64,000 nucleotides of DNA from the NCBI RefSeq assembly GCF_043195105.1, contig NZ_JBAFWO010000002.1; one strand, given 5' to 3'. Shown here piece after piece: positions 7,640-14,860 of the stretch. The position numbers and the translations under genes were made by a program. How positions within the stretch are numbered: position 1 is the stretch's first letter; the number at the start of each line of letters is the position of its first letter. The notes under the pieces were generated by a model. That model did not search any database, was not told the origin of the DNA, and saw nothing but the letters and a program-made list of their open reading frames with translations. This stretch comes from NCEH01 sp002257205. GTDB lineage: Bacteria > Pseudomonadota > Alphaproteobacteria > Rhizobiales > Xanthobacteraceae.

Positions 7640-8428
7640 TTATTCCGCGGGAATCTTGCGCGGTCGGCCGACCGCACGCCGGGCAGGGATGGGAAGCGCG
7701 GTGCCCCGTTCTGCCGCACCTGCCGCGCCCGTTCCTTCGCGACGCCCAGCGCCCTCGGCGGCACTTTCGCGGGCGATGAATTCGCGGGCGATGCCGGCGG
7801 TGGTGCCGGTCACATGCTCTTCCAGCAACTTGGACAGGCGGGGACCATCGCGCGCTTCCAGCGCCGCGATCATCTGCTCGTGCTCCGCCACCGCCTGACG
7901 CCAATGCTCGGGGCTCTTGCGCATCACGAAGCGGCACGCGTGGATGCGGGTGAGCACCTGCTGATAGAAGGAGGCGAGCGTCGCATTGCCCGCCAGCTCG
8001 AACGTGGCGTCGTGGATCCGGCGGTTCAGCTTGAGATAGGCGGGCTCATCGCCGGCCCGGTAATGGGCCATCATCTGGTCATGCAGCGCCCGCACCTGGG
8101 CGATCTGCGCGTCGGTGGCGTTGCGACAGGCGAGCGTGCCGGCCAGCGCTTCCAGCGACGCCATGATGGGGAAGAGCTCCTCCACCTGCTCCTCGGTGAT
8201 GCGGGCGACGATGGCGCCGCGATGGGGCAGGATCTGCAGCACGCCTTCCGCCGCAAGCACTTTTAGCGCTTCGCGAATGGGTGTGCGGGAGACGCCGAAA
8301 TGCGCGCACAGCCGCTCTTCCGGCACTTTCTCGCCGGGCCTCAGTTCGCCTTGCAGGATCATATCCCGCAAGGGCGCCACGAGAGTTTCATGCAGCGAGT
8401 GGCGAACGATGTGCGCGGGGCGCGTCAT
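7640..8428 (-). CDS. GntR family transcriptional regulator (FadR/FCD type)
   Basis: Likely local regulator of the downstream CoA-transferase and hydratase genes. The 262-residue protein has an N-terminal winged HTH (ILQGELRPGEKVPEERLCAHFGVSRTPIREALKVLAAEGVL) and an all-helical FCD effector domain with metal-binding-type residues (LNRRIHDATFELAGN, VAEHEQMIAALEARD). The C-terminus carries about 40 extra residues ending in RRAVGRPRKIPAE, which resembles an AT-hook (G-R-P core flanked by basic residues). That is unusual in this family and could add minor-groove binding at the AT-rich patches upstream of both genes. Confidence 0.88.
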   Translation of the reverse strand: MTRPAHIVRHSLHETLVAPLRDMILQGELRPGEKVPEERLCAHFGVSRTPIREALKVLAAEGVLQILPHRGAIVARITEEQVEELFPIMASLEALAGTLACRNATDAQIAQVRALHDQMMAHYRAGDEPAYLKLNRRIHDATFELAGNATLASFYQQVLTRIHACRFVMRKSPEHWRQAVAEHEQMIAALEARDGPRLSKLLEEHVTGTTAGIAREFIARESAAEGAGRREGTGAAGAAERGTALPIPARRAVGRPRKIPAE

Positions 8429-8479
8429 GACAGGGGCATCCGGCGTGATCGAGGGAAGCCTAGCGGCCCCTTAATTTCG

Positions 8480-8515
8480 CATCAATAATTAAAAATGCGA
8501 TTTAATTAATTTTCA
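8480..8515. promoter_or_regulatory. AT-rich gntR upstream region with candidate operator, copy 2
   Basis: Contains catcaataatta (8480-8491), shared with 7582-7593, followed by an A/T-rich tract with overlapping partial dyads (gcgatttaattaatttt). It lies about 55-85 bases upstream of the gntR start. Confidence 0.4.
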
Positions 8516-8612
8516 GCCGGGTGCGGTGAAAAGGGCGACGGGCGCTGCCAAGCCCGGTGCGGGGGCGGGGCGCGAAATGCTATAGCGCGCGCAACCAGTA
8601 AAGGGCGGGACC

Positions 8613-8963
8613 ATGGCGACGGCGACGATCTATGGCATCAAGAATTGCGAGACCATGAAAAAGGCGCGCGCCTGGCTCGATGCCCATGGGATCTCTTATG
8701 ATTTTCACGATTACAAAACCCAGGGCATCGAGCGCGACCAGTTGGACTCCTGGGTGCGCACGCTCGGGTGGGAGGTGCTGCTGAACCGCGCCGGCACCAC
8801 ATTCCGCAAGCTGCCGGACGCCGAGAAGACCGGCCTCGATGAAGCCAAGGCGGTGGCGTTGATGCTGGCCCAGCCTTCCATGATCAAGCGGCCGGTGCTG
8901 GATCTGGGCAGCCGGCTGATCGTGGGCTTCAAGGAGGGGGACTATGCGGCCGCGCTGGGGTAG
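8613..8963 (+). CDS. ArsC/Spx family protein (YffB-like)
   Basis: A 116-residue thioredoxin-fold protein of the arsenate reductase/Spx superfamily. The N-terminal IYGIKNCETMKKARAWLDAHGI has one active-site-like Cys12 in the NCxTxxKA motif, and RPVLDLGSRLIVGFKEGDY matches the family's C-terminal segment. It lacks the full arsenate reductase context (no ars genes nearby), so a glutathione-dependent thiol reductase or unknown role, as for YffB, is more likely than arsenate reduction. Convergent with rnhA. Confidence 0.85.
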   Translation: MATATIYGIKNCETMKKARAWLDAHGISYDFHDYKTQGIERDQLDSWVRTLGWEVLLNRAGTTFRKLPDAEKTGLDEAKAVALMLAQPSMIKRPVLDLGSRLIVGFKEGDYAAALG

Positions 8964-9005
8964 GGGTTCGGGGGCCGGCAAAACGCGTACGAACGGCGAG
9001 AAGGC

Positions 9006-9473
9006 CTAAACCACGCCCACCCGCGCCATTCCGCCGGACTTGAACGGCGCCATGCCGTCGCGGGCGAGTTGGTCCGCGCGCTCGTTCAGTTCATTGCCGG
9101 CGTGGCCCTTCACCCAGTGCCACGCGATCTCGTGGCGACCGAGGGCGGCGTCGAGCCGTTCCCAGAGATCCTGGTTCTTCACCGGCTTCTTGTCGGCGGT
9201 CCGCCAGCCGTTGCGGCGCCAGCCGGCGACCCATTTGGTGATGCCGTTGCGCAGATATTCGCTGTCGGTGTGGAGGTCCACCGCGCTCGGCTTCTTCAGT
9301 GCCTCCAGGGCGCTGATGGCGGCCATCAGCTCCATGCGGTTGTTGGTGGTGTGCGCCTCGCCGCCGGAGAGTTCCTTCTCGTGCGGCCCGGAACGCAGAA
9401 CCGCCCCCCAGCCGCCCGGTCCCGGATTGCCGGAACAGGCGCCGTCGGTCCAGATTTCGATGCGGGCGCTCAT
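9006..9473 (-). CDS. rnhA: ribonuclease HI
   Basis: Cleaves RNA in RNA:DNA hybrids, removing primers and R-loops. The 155-residue protein has the four acidic catalytic residues in order: D in EIWTDGACSGNPG, E in NNRMELMAAI, D in LHTDSEYLRNG, and D in NERADQLAR. The ATG at 9471-9473 overlaps the stop of thrB by 4 bases (ATGA), so it is the last gene of ispH-thrB-rnhA. A longer in-frame start inside thrB has no support. Confidence 0.96.
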   Translation of the reverse strand: MSARIEIWTDGACSGNPGPGGWGAVLRSGPHEKELSGGEAHTTNNRMELMAAISALEALKKPSAVDLHTDSEYLRNGITKWVAGWRRNGWRTADKKPVKNQDLWERLDAALGRHEIAWHWVKGHAGNELNERADQLARDGMAPFKSGGMARVGVV

Positions 9474-10435
9474 GCGGCCAGTCCATAGTCGCGGGCGGTG
9501 TGCACCGCGCGGTGGAAGCGCAGCTTGCGCAGATATTCCAGCGGGTCCTTGGGCCGCACCAGCGCACCCTCCGGCACGTTCAGCCAGTCTACGAGGCGGG
9601 TCAGCAGAAAGCGCAGCGCAGCCCCGCGCGCGAGCCGCGGCAGGGCCTCGGCCTCGCCGGGGGTCAGCTGGCGCACCGCCTGGTAGCCGGCCAGAAGCGC
9701 CCGGCCCTTGGTGGCGTTGAAGGCGCCATCCTGCTCGAAGCACCAAGCGTTCAGGCACACCGCCACGTCATAGGCATAAAGATCGGTGCAGGCGAAATAG
9801 AAATCGATGATACCGGAGAGCCGATCGTCCAGGAAGAAGGCGTTGTCCGGAAACAGGTCGGCATGGATGACCCCGGCAGGCAGGCCGTGGGGCCACGCGC
9901 CCTCCAGCTCGGAAAGCTCGGCGCCGATGGTCTCGGCCAAGCCCGGCACGACCTCGTCAGCGCGCGCGCGGGCAGCCTCGAACAGGGGGCGCCAGCCGGA
10001 GACGGACAGGGCGTTCGGCCGCTTCAGCGCGAAATCCGCACCGGCCAGGTGCAGCCGCGCCAGCGCCTCGCCCAATTGTCCGCACTGTGCGGCGGTGGGC
10101 CGGCGCACGGAAACCCCGCGCAAAAACGTGACGATCGCCGCCGGTCGGCCGGCCAGCTCGCCCAGCATGGAGCCGTCGCGCCCGGCCACCGGCTCGGGGC
10201 AGGATAGGCCACGCGCGGCCAGGTGCTGCATCAGGCCGATGAAGAAGGGCAGGTCCGCCGGGTCCACCCGCTTCTCGTACAAGGTGAGAATGAACGTGCC
10301 GCGACTGGTTTGCAGCAGGAAGTTCGAGTTCTCAACGCCCTCGGCGATGCCGTGGAAGGATTCCAGCGTGCCGATATCGTAGCGCTCAAGGAATTCGGCA
10401 AGGCTCGTGGCCGAGACGTCGGTATAGACAGCCAC
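9470..10435 (-). CDS. thrB: homoserine kinase (ThrB, APH-fold type)
   Basis: Phosphorylates homoserine for threonine synthesis. The 321-residue protein is of the aminoglycoside-phosphotransferase-like class used by alphaproteobacteria: GVENSNFLLQTSRGTFILTLYEKRV at the N-terminus, GVIHADLFPDNAFF (catalytic loop, with HADLxxDN) and LSGIIDFYFACTDLYAYDVAVCLNAW (the metal-binding IDF region). The start is GTG at 10433-10435, 3 bases after the ispH stop. Coupled at its 3' end to rnhA. Confidence 0.95.
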   Translation of the reverse strand: MAVYTDVSATSLAEFLERYDIGTLESFHGIAEGVENSNFLLQTSRGTFILTLYEKRVDPADLPFFIGLMQHLAARGLSCPEPVAGRDGSMLGELAGRPAAIVTFLRGVSVRRPTAAQCGQLGEALARLHLAGADFALKRPNALSVSGWRPLFEAARARADEVVPGLAETIGAELSELEGAWPHGLPAGVIHADLFPDNAFFLDDRLSGIIDFYFACTDLYAYDVAVCLNAWCFEQDGAFNATKGRALLAGYQAVRQLTPGEAEALPRLARGAALRFLLTRLVDWLNVPEGALVRPKDPLEYLRKLRFHRAVHTARDYGLAA

Positions 10436-10438
10436 GCT

Positions 10439-11401
10439 CTATTCCGCCGCGTCGGGGCGCAGGGCGCGGGGCAGGGGAAAGAACACGTCTTCCTGGGCGG
10501 CGGTTACGGTCTCGACATGCAATGTGTAACGCTCCGCAAACGCATCGAGGATTTCTTCCACCAGGATTTCGGGCGCGGAGGCGCCGGCGGTCACGCCGAG
10601 GCTGGCGATGCCTTCAAAGCGGGGCCAGTCGATGTCGGCGGCCCGTTGCACCAGCACCGCGACGTCGCAGCCCTCGCGCGCGGCGGTCTCGCGCAGGCGC
10701 TGGGAATTGGAGGAATTCGGCGCACCCACCACCACCATGGCATCCACCTTGGGCGCCACCTTCTTCACCGCTTCCTGGCGGTTGGTGGTGGCATAGCAGA
10801 TGTCTTCCTTGTGGGGTGCGACCGTCGCCGGGAAGCGCGAGGTCAGGATCGCGACGATTTCCGCCGTGTCGTCGATGGAAAGCGTGGTCTGCGTCACATA
10901 GGCGAGATTGTTCGCATCGCGCGGGGTGAAGGCGCGCGCATCCTCGGCGGTCTCGATCAGCGTGACCACGCCGGGCTCGAACTGTCCCATGGTGCCCACC
11001 ACTTCTGGGTGGCCCTTGTGGCCGATCAGCAGGATGTCGCGGCCCTTCTTGTGGTGCACCTGCGCTTCGCGATGCACTTTGGTGACCAGCGGGCAGGTGG
11101 CGTCGATGGCGAAGAAATTGCGCGCGGCGGCGTTTTCCGGCACCGATTTCGCAACCCCGTGGGCGGAGAAAATCACCGGCGCGCTGGTGGGCGGAATCTC
11201 GTCCAGCTCGCGCACGAAGACCGCGCCCTTGTTCTTAAGCCCTTCCACCACATACTTATTATGCACGATCTCGTGGCGCACATAGACCGGCGCGCCATGC
11301 ATTTCCAGCGCCCGTTCCACCGCGTCGATGGCGCGCACGACGCCGGCGCAGAAGCCGCGCGGGGCGCAGAGCAGGACACGGAGCGGGGGCTTTTCTTCCA
11401 T
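10439..11401 (-). CDS. ispH: 4-hydroxy-3-methylbut-2-enyl diphosphate reductase
   Basis: Last enzyme of the MEP pathway: an iron-sulfur enzyme producing IPP and DMAPP. The 320-residue product has the conserved cluster cysteines, in APRGFCAGVVRAI (Cys18), IDATCPLVTKVH and DICYATTNRQ, plus GAPNSSNSQRL. First gene of a tight operon with thrB and rnhA (3-base gap, then 4-base overlap). The promoter must lie in the 254-base region shared with the divergent trcR. Confidence 0.96.
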   Translation of the reverse strand: MEEKPPLRVLLCAPRGFCAGVVRAIDAVERALEMHGAPVYVRHEIVHNKYVVEGLKNKGAVFVRELDEIPPTSAPVIFSAHGVAKSVPENAAARNFFAIDATCPLVTKVHREAQVHHKKGRDILLIGHKGHPEVVGTMGQFEPGVVTLIETAEDARAFTPRDANNLAYVTQTTLSIDDTAEIVAILTSRFPATVAPHKEDICYATTNRQEAVKKVAPKVDAMVVVGAPNSSNSQRLRETAAREGCDVAVLVQRAADIDWPRFEGIASLGVTAGASAPEILVEEILDAFAERYTLHVETVTAAQEDVFFPLPRALRPDAAE

Positions 11402-11525
11402 GATTCATGTGTTCCAGGGTTCGGACGCTGAAAAGCCCCGCCGGCACCCCGCCTGTCAAGCGGCGCGGCCGGCGCGGGACGATTCGCACGCTCCCGCAGG
11501 GGAGCATTTGCATAAGAACGCACAG

Positions 11526-11542
11526 GCGCTTATGTTAAGCGC
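11526..11542. repeat. inverted repeat in the ispH-trcR intergenic region
   Basis: GCGCTTA-TGT-TAAGCGC, a perfect 7-bp dyad, lies between the divergent ispH and trcR genes. A possible operator; no known consensus is matched. Confidence 0.4.
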
Positions 11543-11655
11543 ATCCCGGACATCGTGAGACATCCGCGGTTCGCTCCCGACCCGGAGCGACCTCGCGCAG
11601 ATTTGCGCCCCAGGTGTCGCGAATGTCCACCTAAGAGAAGCTTCAGAGGCAGCCC

Positions 11656-12351
11656 ATGTCACCCAACACCCCCCTGATGCCGAAAGCGACGGCCGTTTGG
11701 CTGGTGGAGAATACCGCGCTCACGTTCGAGCAGATCGGCGATTTTTGCAAACTTCACCCGCTGGAAGTGAAGGGCATCGCCGACGGCGAAGTCGCGCAGG
11801 GAATCAAGGGGCTCGATCCCATCTCCAACGGCCAGCTCACGCGCGAGGAAATCGACCTTGCGGAGAAGAACGAGAGCCGCCGGCTGAAATTGCAGGAATC
11901 CAAGGTGCGCCTGCCGGAGCAGAAGCGCCGCAAGGGTCCGCGCTACACCCCGGTGTCGCGTCGCCACGACCGCCCGAACGCGATTCTGTGGCTGGTCCGC
12001 AATCATGCCGAATTGAAGGACGCGCAGATCATCCGCCTCGTCGGCACCACCAAGGCGACGATCCAGCAGATCAAGGAGCGCACCCACTGGAATTCGGCGG
12101 CGCTCACCCCAATGGACCCAGTGACCCTCGGCCTGTGCAGCCAGATCGACCTGGACATGGAAGTCCAACGCGCCGCCAAGGATCGGCCCGCTTCGCCGGC
12201 CGGCGAGGACAAGGGCGCAACCCTTCTGCCCGCCGACGTCACGACCCGCCACGAGGAGCGCGACACTGACCACGCGCCAAGCGGCCGTCGGGAATCGCTG
12301 GATCTGGAAACCGTGTTCGCCAAGCTCGGCGGCTCCAAGAAGGGCGAGTGA
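11656..12351 (+). CDS. trcR: DUF1013 / TrcR family cell-cycle transcriptional regulator
   Basis: Family found almost only in alphaproteobacteria and named TrcR as a cell-cycle-linked transcriptional regulator. The 231-residue protein has the conserved N-terminus LMPKATAVWLVENTALTFEQIGDFCKLHPLEVKGIADGEVA, which looks like an HTH, a basic middle (RRLKLQESKVRLPEQKRRKGPRYTP) and a second HTH-like segment (AILWLVRNHAELKDAQIIRLVGTTKATIQQIKERTHWN). The C-terminal 50 residues look disordered. Divergent from ispH and followed by its own terminator. Confidence 0.9.
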   Translation: MSPNTPLMPKATAVWLVENTALTFEQIGDFCKLHPLEVKGIADGEVAQGIKGLDPISNGQLTREEIDLAEKNESRRLKLQESKVRLPEQKRRKGPRYTPVSRRHDRPNAILWLVRNHAELKDAQIIRLVGTTKATIQQIKERTHWNSAALTPMDPVTLGLCSQIDLDMEVQRAAKDRPASPAGEDKGATLLPADVTTRHEERDTDHAPSGRRESLDLETVFAKLGGSKKGE

Positions 12352-12371
12352 CGCACGCCGCGCGCTAGCGC

Positions 12372-12437
12372 GGTGCCCTGGCCTCTGAGATACTTGGCCT
12401 CAGGGGTACCTGGCCTCAGGGGTGCCCTGGCCTCTGA
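12372..12437. repeat. short direct and inverted repeats after trcR
   Basis: The 17-mer ggtgccctggcctctga occurs at 12372-12388 and 12421-12437, and between them are two copies of tggcctcagggg. The block sits just before the trcR terminator and looks like a small local duplication. Confidence 0.6.
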
Positions 12438-12441
12438 ATAG

Positions 12442-12469
12442 AAACGGCGCCCCGGGAGGCGCCGTTTTT
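12442..12469 (+). terminator. intrinsic terminator of trcR
   Basis: Stem AAACGGCGCC / GGCGCCGTTT with loop CCGGGA and five T residues. It lies about 90 bases past the trcR stop. Confidence 0.88.
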
Positions 12470-12530
12470 GTTTCAGCTCCACTGTGCGGCGTGGCTGCGT
12501 CGCGCGGCCCCTCGCTGCGTGACCTTGGGC

Positions 12531-13367
12531 CTAATGGGCCATCAGCACCGGCACGGTCATGGTGTCGAGGATTTCGCGGGTGACGCCGCCCATCACCAAT
12601 TCCTTCAGTCGGGAATGGCCGTAGCCGCCCATGATGACGAAATCCGCGCCCTGGTCGGACACTTCGTTCAGAATCGTGTCGGCGACCTTCTGCCCCGGGC
12701 CGATATGCAGCTTGTGCACGTCCGCCTTGAGACCGTGACGGGCGAGATGGCGGGCCACCTCGGCGCAGCCTTCGAAACTCTGTTCGTCCTCATTGCCGCG
12801 AATGATCGAGAGAACCTCGATGGTCTTGGCCAGATGCAGCAGGGGCATGCCTTCGTTGAGGGCGCGGGCGGCGGCGCGGCTGCCGTCCCACGCGATCACG
12901 GCGCGGCCGGTGCCGAGCGGCGTCGTCTGCACGTAGGGCACCAGCAGCACCGCGCGGCCGCTGTCCATCAGCACGGTCTCGGCGATCACCTCTTCCGGGC
13001 CGGGCCGGTCGGGATCGGGCTGGGCGACCACAGTCAGATCGAACAGGCGGGCCATGCTCGCGAAGCGATTCGCCGCGATGCCGAGCGAGGCGCTGAGCGT
13101 GCGTGTTTCATAGACGATCCCCGCCGCCGCGGCTTCGTGACCGAACCGCTCCGCCGCCTTCAGCGCGGCTTCCTCGTTTTCCTTGATCTGCGCATCAATG
13201 AAATCGGTCGGCAGCGCGCCCATGTAGAAGGGCGGCACTTCCATTTCATAAGTCACCGCAAGGCCGGTGAGGTTGGCGGACAGGCGGGCCGCCAAGTGAA
13301 TTGCAAATTCGCCGGCCGCGTCACGCGCGCCGCCGTTGGTCAGATTGACGAGAATGTCCCGGATCAT
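12531..13367 (-). CDS. universal stress protein (UspA family, tandem type)
   Basis: A 278-residue stress protein, about twice the size of a single UspA domain. The N-terminal half (IRDILVNLTNGG onward) is degenerate. The C-terminal half (GRAVIAWDGSRAAARAL onward) keeps the nucleotide-binding signature DFVIMGGYGHSRLKELVMGGVTREIL, so ATP binding is likely only there. The start at 13365-13367 is preceded by AAGGAGAGG; the longer frame runs into the upstream palindromes. Upstream lies a cluster of DNA dyads and a candidate stress-induced small RNA, suggesting a general stress neighbourhood. Confidence 0.9.
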   Translation of the reverse strand: MIRDILVNLTNGGARDAAGEFAIHLAARLSANLTGLAVTYEMEVPPFYMGALPTDFIDAQIKENEEAALKAAERFGHEAAAAGIVYETRTLSASLGIAANRFASMARLFDLTVVAQPDPDRPGPEEVIAETVLMDSGRAVLLVPYVQTTPLGTGRAVIAWDGSRAAARALNEGMPLLHLAKTIEVLSIIRGNEDEQSFEGCAEVARHLARHGLKADVHKLHIGPGQKVADTILNEVSDQGADFVIMGGYGHSRLKELVMGGVTREILDTMTVPVLMAH

Positions 13368-13394
13368 CGGAAGTGGCCTCTCCTTGAGCGCGAT

Positions 13395-13565
13395 CCGCCC
13401 ATATGGAACCACCAAGTGGTTCCATATGGGCGGTGAATCGCCCTCTCACTTATTGAATAGAGGCGGATTCACTGCCCATTATTGAAACGCCAAAGGCGAT
13501 TCAATATGGGCAGATCCGGCTCTAGCCGTGTCGGCGACACGACCTTAGCTCGTGTCGTCGACATT
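13395..13565. repeat. cluster of four consecutive palindromic elements
   Basis: Four dyads follow one another: (1) 13395-13433, 18-bp perfect arms beginning CCGCCCATATGG with loop CAA; (2) 13433-13472, GTGAATCGCCCTCT against AGAGGCGGATTCAC; (3) 13473-13512, TGCCCAT..CGCC arms with one bulge and one mismatch; (4) 13527-13541, CGTGTCG-g-CGACACG, with a further partial copy at 13551-13562. Elements 1 and 3 share the outer GCCCAT/ATGGGC ends. This looks like a compound interspersed palindromic repeat rather than a single operator. It lies upstream of the universal stress gene. Confidence 0.75.
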
Positions 13566-13647
13566 TAATTCAGCTTAAGTATTGGCCACAATTCCTTCAT
13601 TGACCCGCCGCAAATTTCGACCGCGCATCGGATATCAACATCTGAAA

Positions 13648-13717
13648 TGGAAAACGCGGCCGCCGGGGGGGAGGCGACCGCGTCCATGGACAGTGCCGGG
13701 GGAAGCACACTGTCCGT
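13648..13717 (-). ncRNA. candidate general-stress small RNA with two C-rich loops (GsrN-like)
   Basis: On the minus strand two hairpins follow an EcfG-type promoter. Hairpin 1: GGACAGTG / CACTGTCC (13708-13715 with 13688-13695), whose loop carries TTCCCCC. Hairpin 2: ACGCGGtCGCC / GGCGgCCGCGT (13654-13664 with 13673-13683), whose loop is TCCCCCCC, followed by TTTtCC, so it can act as terminator. About 70 nt in all. Exposed C-rich loops that pair with G-rich ribosome binding sites are the hallmark of several alphaproteobacterial sRNAs, including the sigma-T/EcfG-dependent GsrN of Caulobacter. Similarity to GsrN is by architecture only; no sequence alignment was possible. Confidence 0.6.
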
Positions 13718-13723
13718 CGCGTT

Positions 13724-13749
13724 AACGCGCCACTGGGAACGGCGGTTCC
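13724..13749 (-). promoter_or_regulatory. EcfG-type (general stress sigma) promoter
   Basis: Reading the minus strand: GGAAC at 13749-13745, then 17 bases, then CGTT at 13727-13724. This matches the EcfG/sigma-T consensus GGAAC-N16-17-CGTT. Expected initiation is about 6-8 bases later, immediately before the first sRNA hairpin. The -35 element overlaps a GGGAAC-ggcg-GTTCCC dyad. Confidence 0.6.
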
Positions 13750-13843
13750 CCTAGGTTCTAAAAAAATGTCGAGTCTCTCGCCTATCCCCCCGATCCCGGC
13801 TAAACGGGTGAAAATAGCCAGCGGCGCCAAGGGCGGCTTTCCC

Positions 13844-14860
13844 ATGACACCCGACCTCAGCATCGTCGTTCCGGTCTACAACGAGGCGGAAGGCCTGCCG
13901 ACCTTTCATGCCAAGCTCAGCGCCTGCGCCCAGGCGGTCGCCCGCGCGCGCAGCATGCGGATCGAGATCGTCTATGTGGACGACGGCAGCCGCGACGCCT
14001 GCGCCACCGTGGCCGGTGAATTGCCGGCCTTGGGCGTCGATGTGCAGGTGGTGGCGCTCTCCCGCAATTTCGGCAAGGAAGCTGCCCTGCTCGCCGGGCT
14101 CGACCATGCGCGCGGCGATGCGCTGTTGTTCATGGACGGCGACGGCCAGCATCCCCCCGAAATGATCGAAACCTTCGTCGGCCTCTGGAAGGATCAGGGT
14201 TATGACGTGCCCTATGCGGTCAAGGCCGACCGCATGGATGAGGCGGCGTCCCGGCGCTGGTTCGTTAAGGTGTTCTACAAGCTGCTGAATTTCGGCGCCT
14301 CGACGCGCATCCCCGAGGATGCGGCGGATTTTCGCCTGCTCTCGCCGCGCGCCACGGCGGCCCTGCGCCGCCTGCCGGAGCGCAACCGCTTCTTCAAGGG
14401 CCTGTCGAGCTGGATCGGCTTTCGCCAGATCGCCGTGCCCTATCGGCCGGCAGGGCGCACCCATGGGTCCAGCAGTTGGAGCTTCTTCCGCCTGCTGAGC
14501 CTCTCCATGGAGGCGCTGACCTCGTTCTCGCCCGCCCCGTTGCGGCTCGCCGGCCTGGTGGGCGCGGGGCTTGCCGGCATCGCTTTCCTGTATGGCGTGT
14601 GGATCGTGATCGAGCGCCTGTTCTGGGGCATTCCGGTGCCAGGATACCCCTCACTTGTGGTCGGCCTGATGGTGATCGGCGGCGTGCAATTGCTGGTGAT
14701 CGGCGTGATGGGCGAATATATCGCGCGCATCCTCTCGGAGATCAAAGCGCGCCCGGTCTATTTCGTCGCCGACCATGCGCTGCGCCATGACGAGGAGCCG
14801 GCAGCGCCCGTCGCGGCCGATTATGGCGATGTCGGCGTGCGCCCGATGATCCTGCCGTGA
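13844..14860 (+). CDS. family 2 glycosyltransferase, undecaprenyl-phosphate sugar transferase type (ArnC/GtrB/FlmF2-like)
   Basis: Inner-membrane enzyme expected to load a sugar onto a polyprenyl phosphate. The 338-residue protein has a GT-A domain (LSIVVPVYNEAEGLPTF, IVYVDDGSRD, LFMDGDGQHPPE with the DXD-like DGDGQ) and two C-terminal transmembrane helices (LAGLVGAGLAGIAFLYGVWIV and LVVGLMVIGGVQLLVIGVMG). I chose the ATG at 13844, directly before the fold and behind AAGGGCGG; an upstream ATG at 13766 has no ribosome binding site. Its stop overlaps the start of the next gene (GTGA), so the two enzymes are translationally coupled and probably act on the same lipid-linked sugar. Confidence 0.88.
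   Translation: MTPDLSIVVPVYNEAEGLPTFHAKLSACAQAVARARSMRIEIVYVDDGSRDACATVAGELPALGVDVQVVALSRNFGKEAALLAGLDHARGDALLFMDGDGQHPPEMIETFVGLWKDQGYDVPYAVKADRMDEAASRRWFVKVFYKLLNFGASTRIPEDAADFRLLSPRATAALRRLPERNRFFKGLSSWIGFRQIAVPYRPAGRTHGSSSWSFFRLLSLSMEALTSFSPAPLRLAGLVGAGLAGIAFLYGVWIVIERLFWGIPVPGYPSLVVGLMVIGGVQLLVIGVMGEYIARILSEIKARPVYFVADHALRHDEEPAAPVAADYGDVGVRPMILP

Noticed and set aside
13567..13687. A 39-codon minus-strand ORF (starting ATG at 13687) through the sRNA terminator hairpin
   Set aside because: No ribosome binding site, and it spans the predicted terminator and the palindrome edge; structure explains the sequence better than coding.
13766..13843. Longer glycosyltransferase start at 13766
   Set aside because: No ribosome binding site precedes it (an A-run does), and the extra 26 residues are Pro/Lys-rich and precede the conserved fold start; the ATG at 13844 is preferred.
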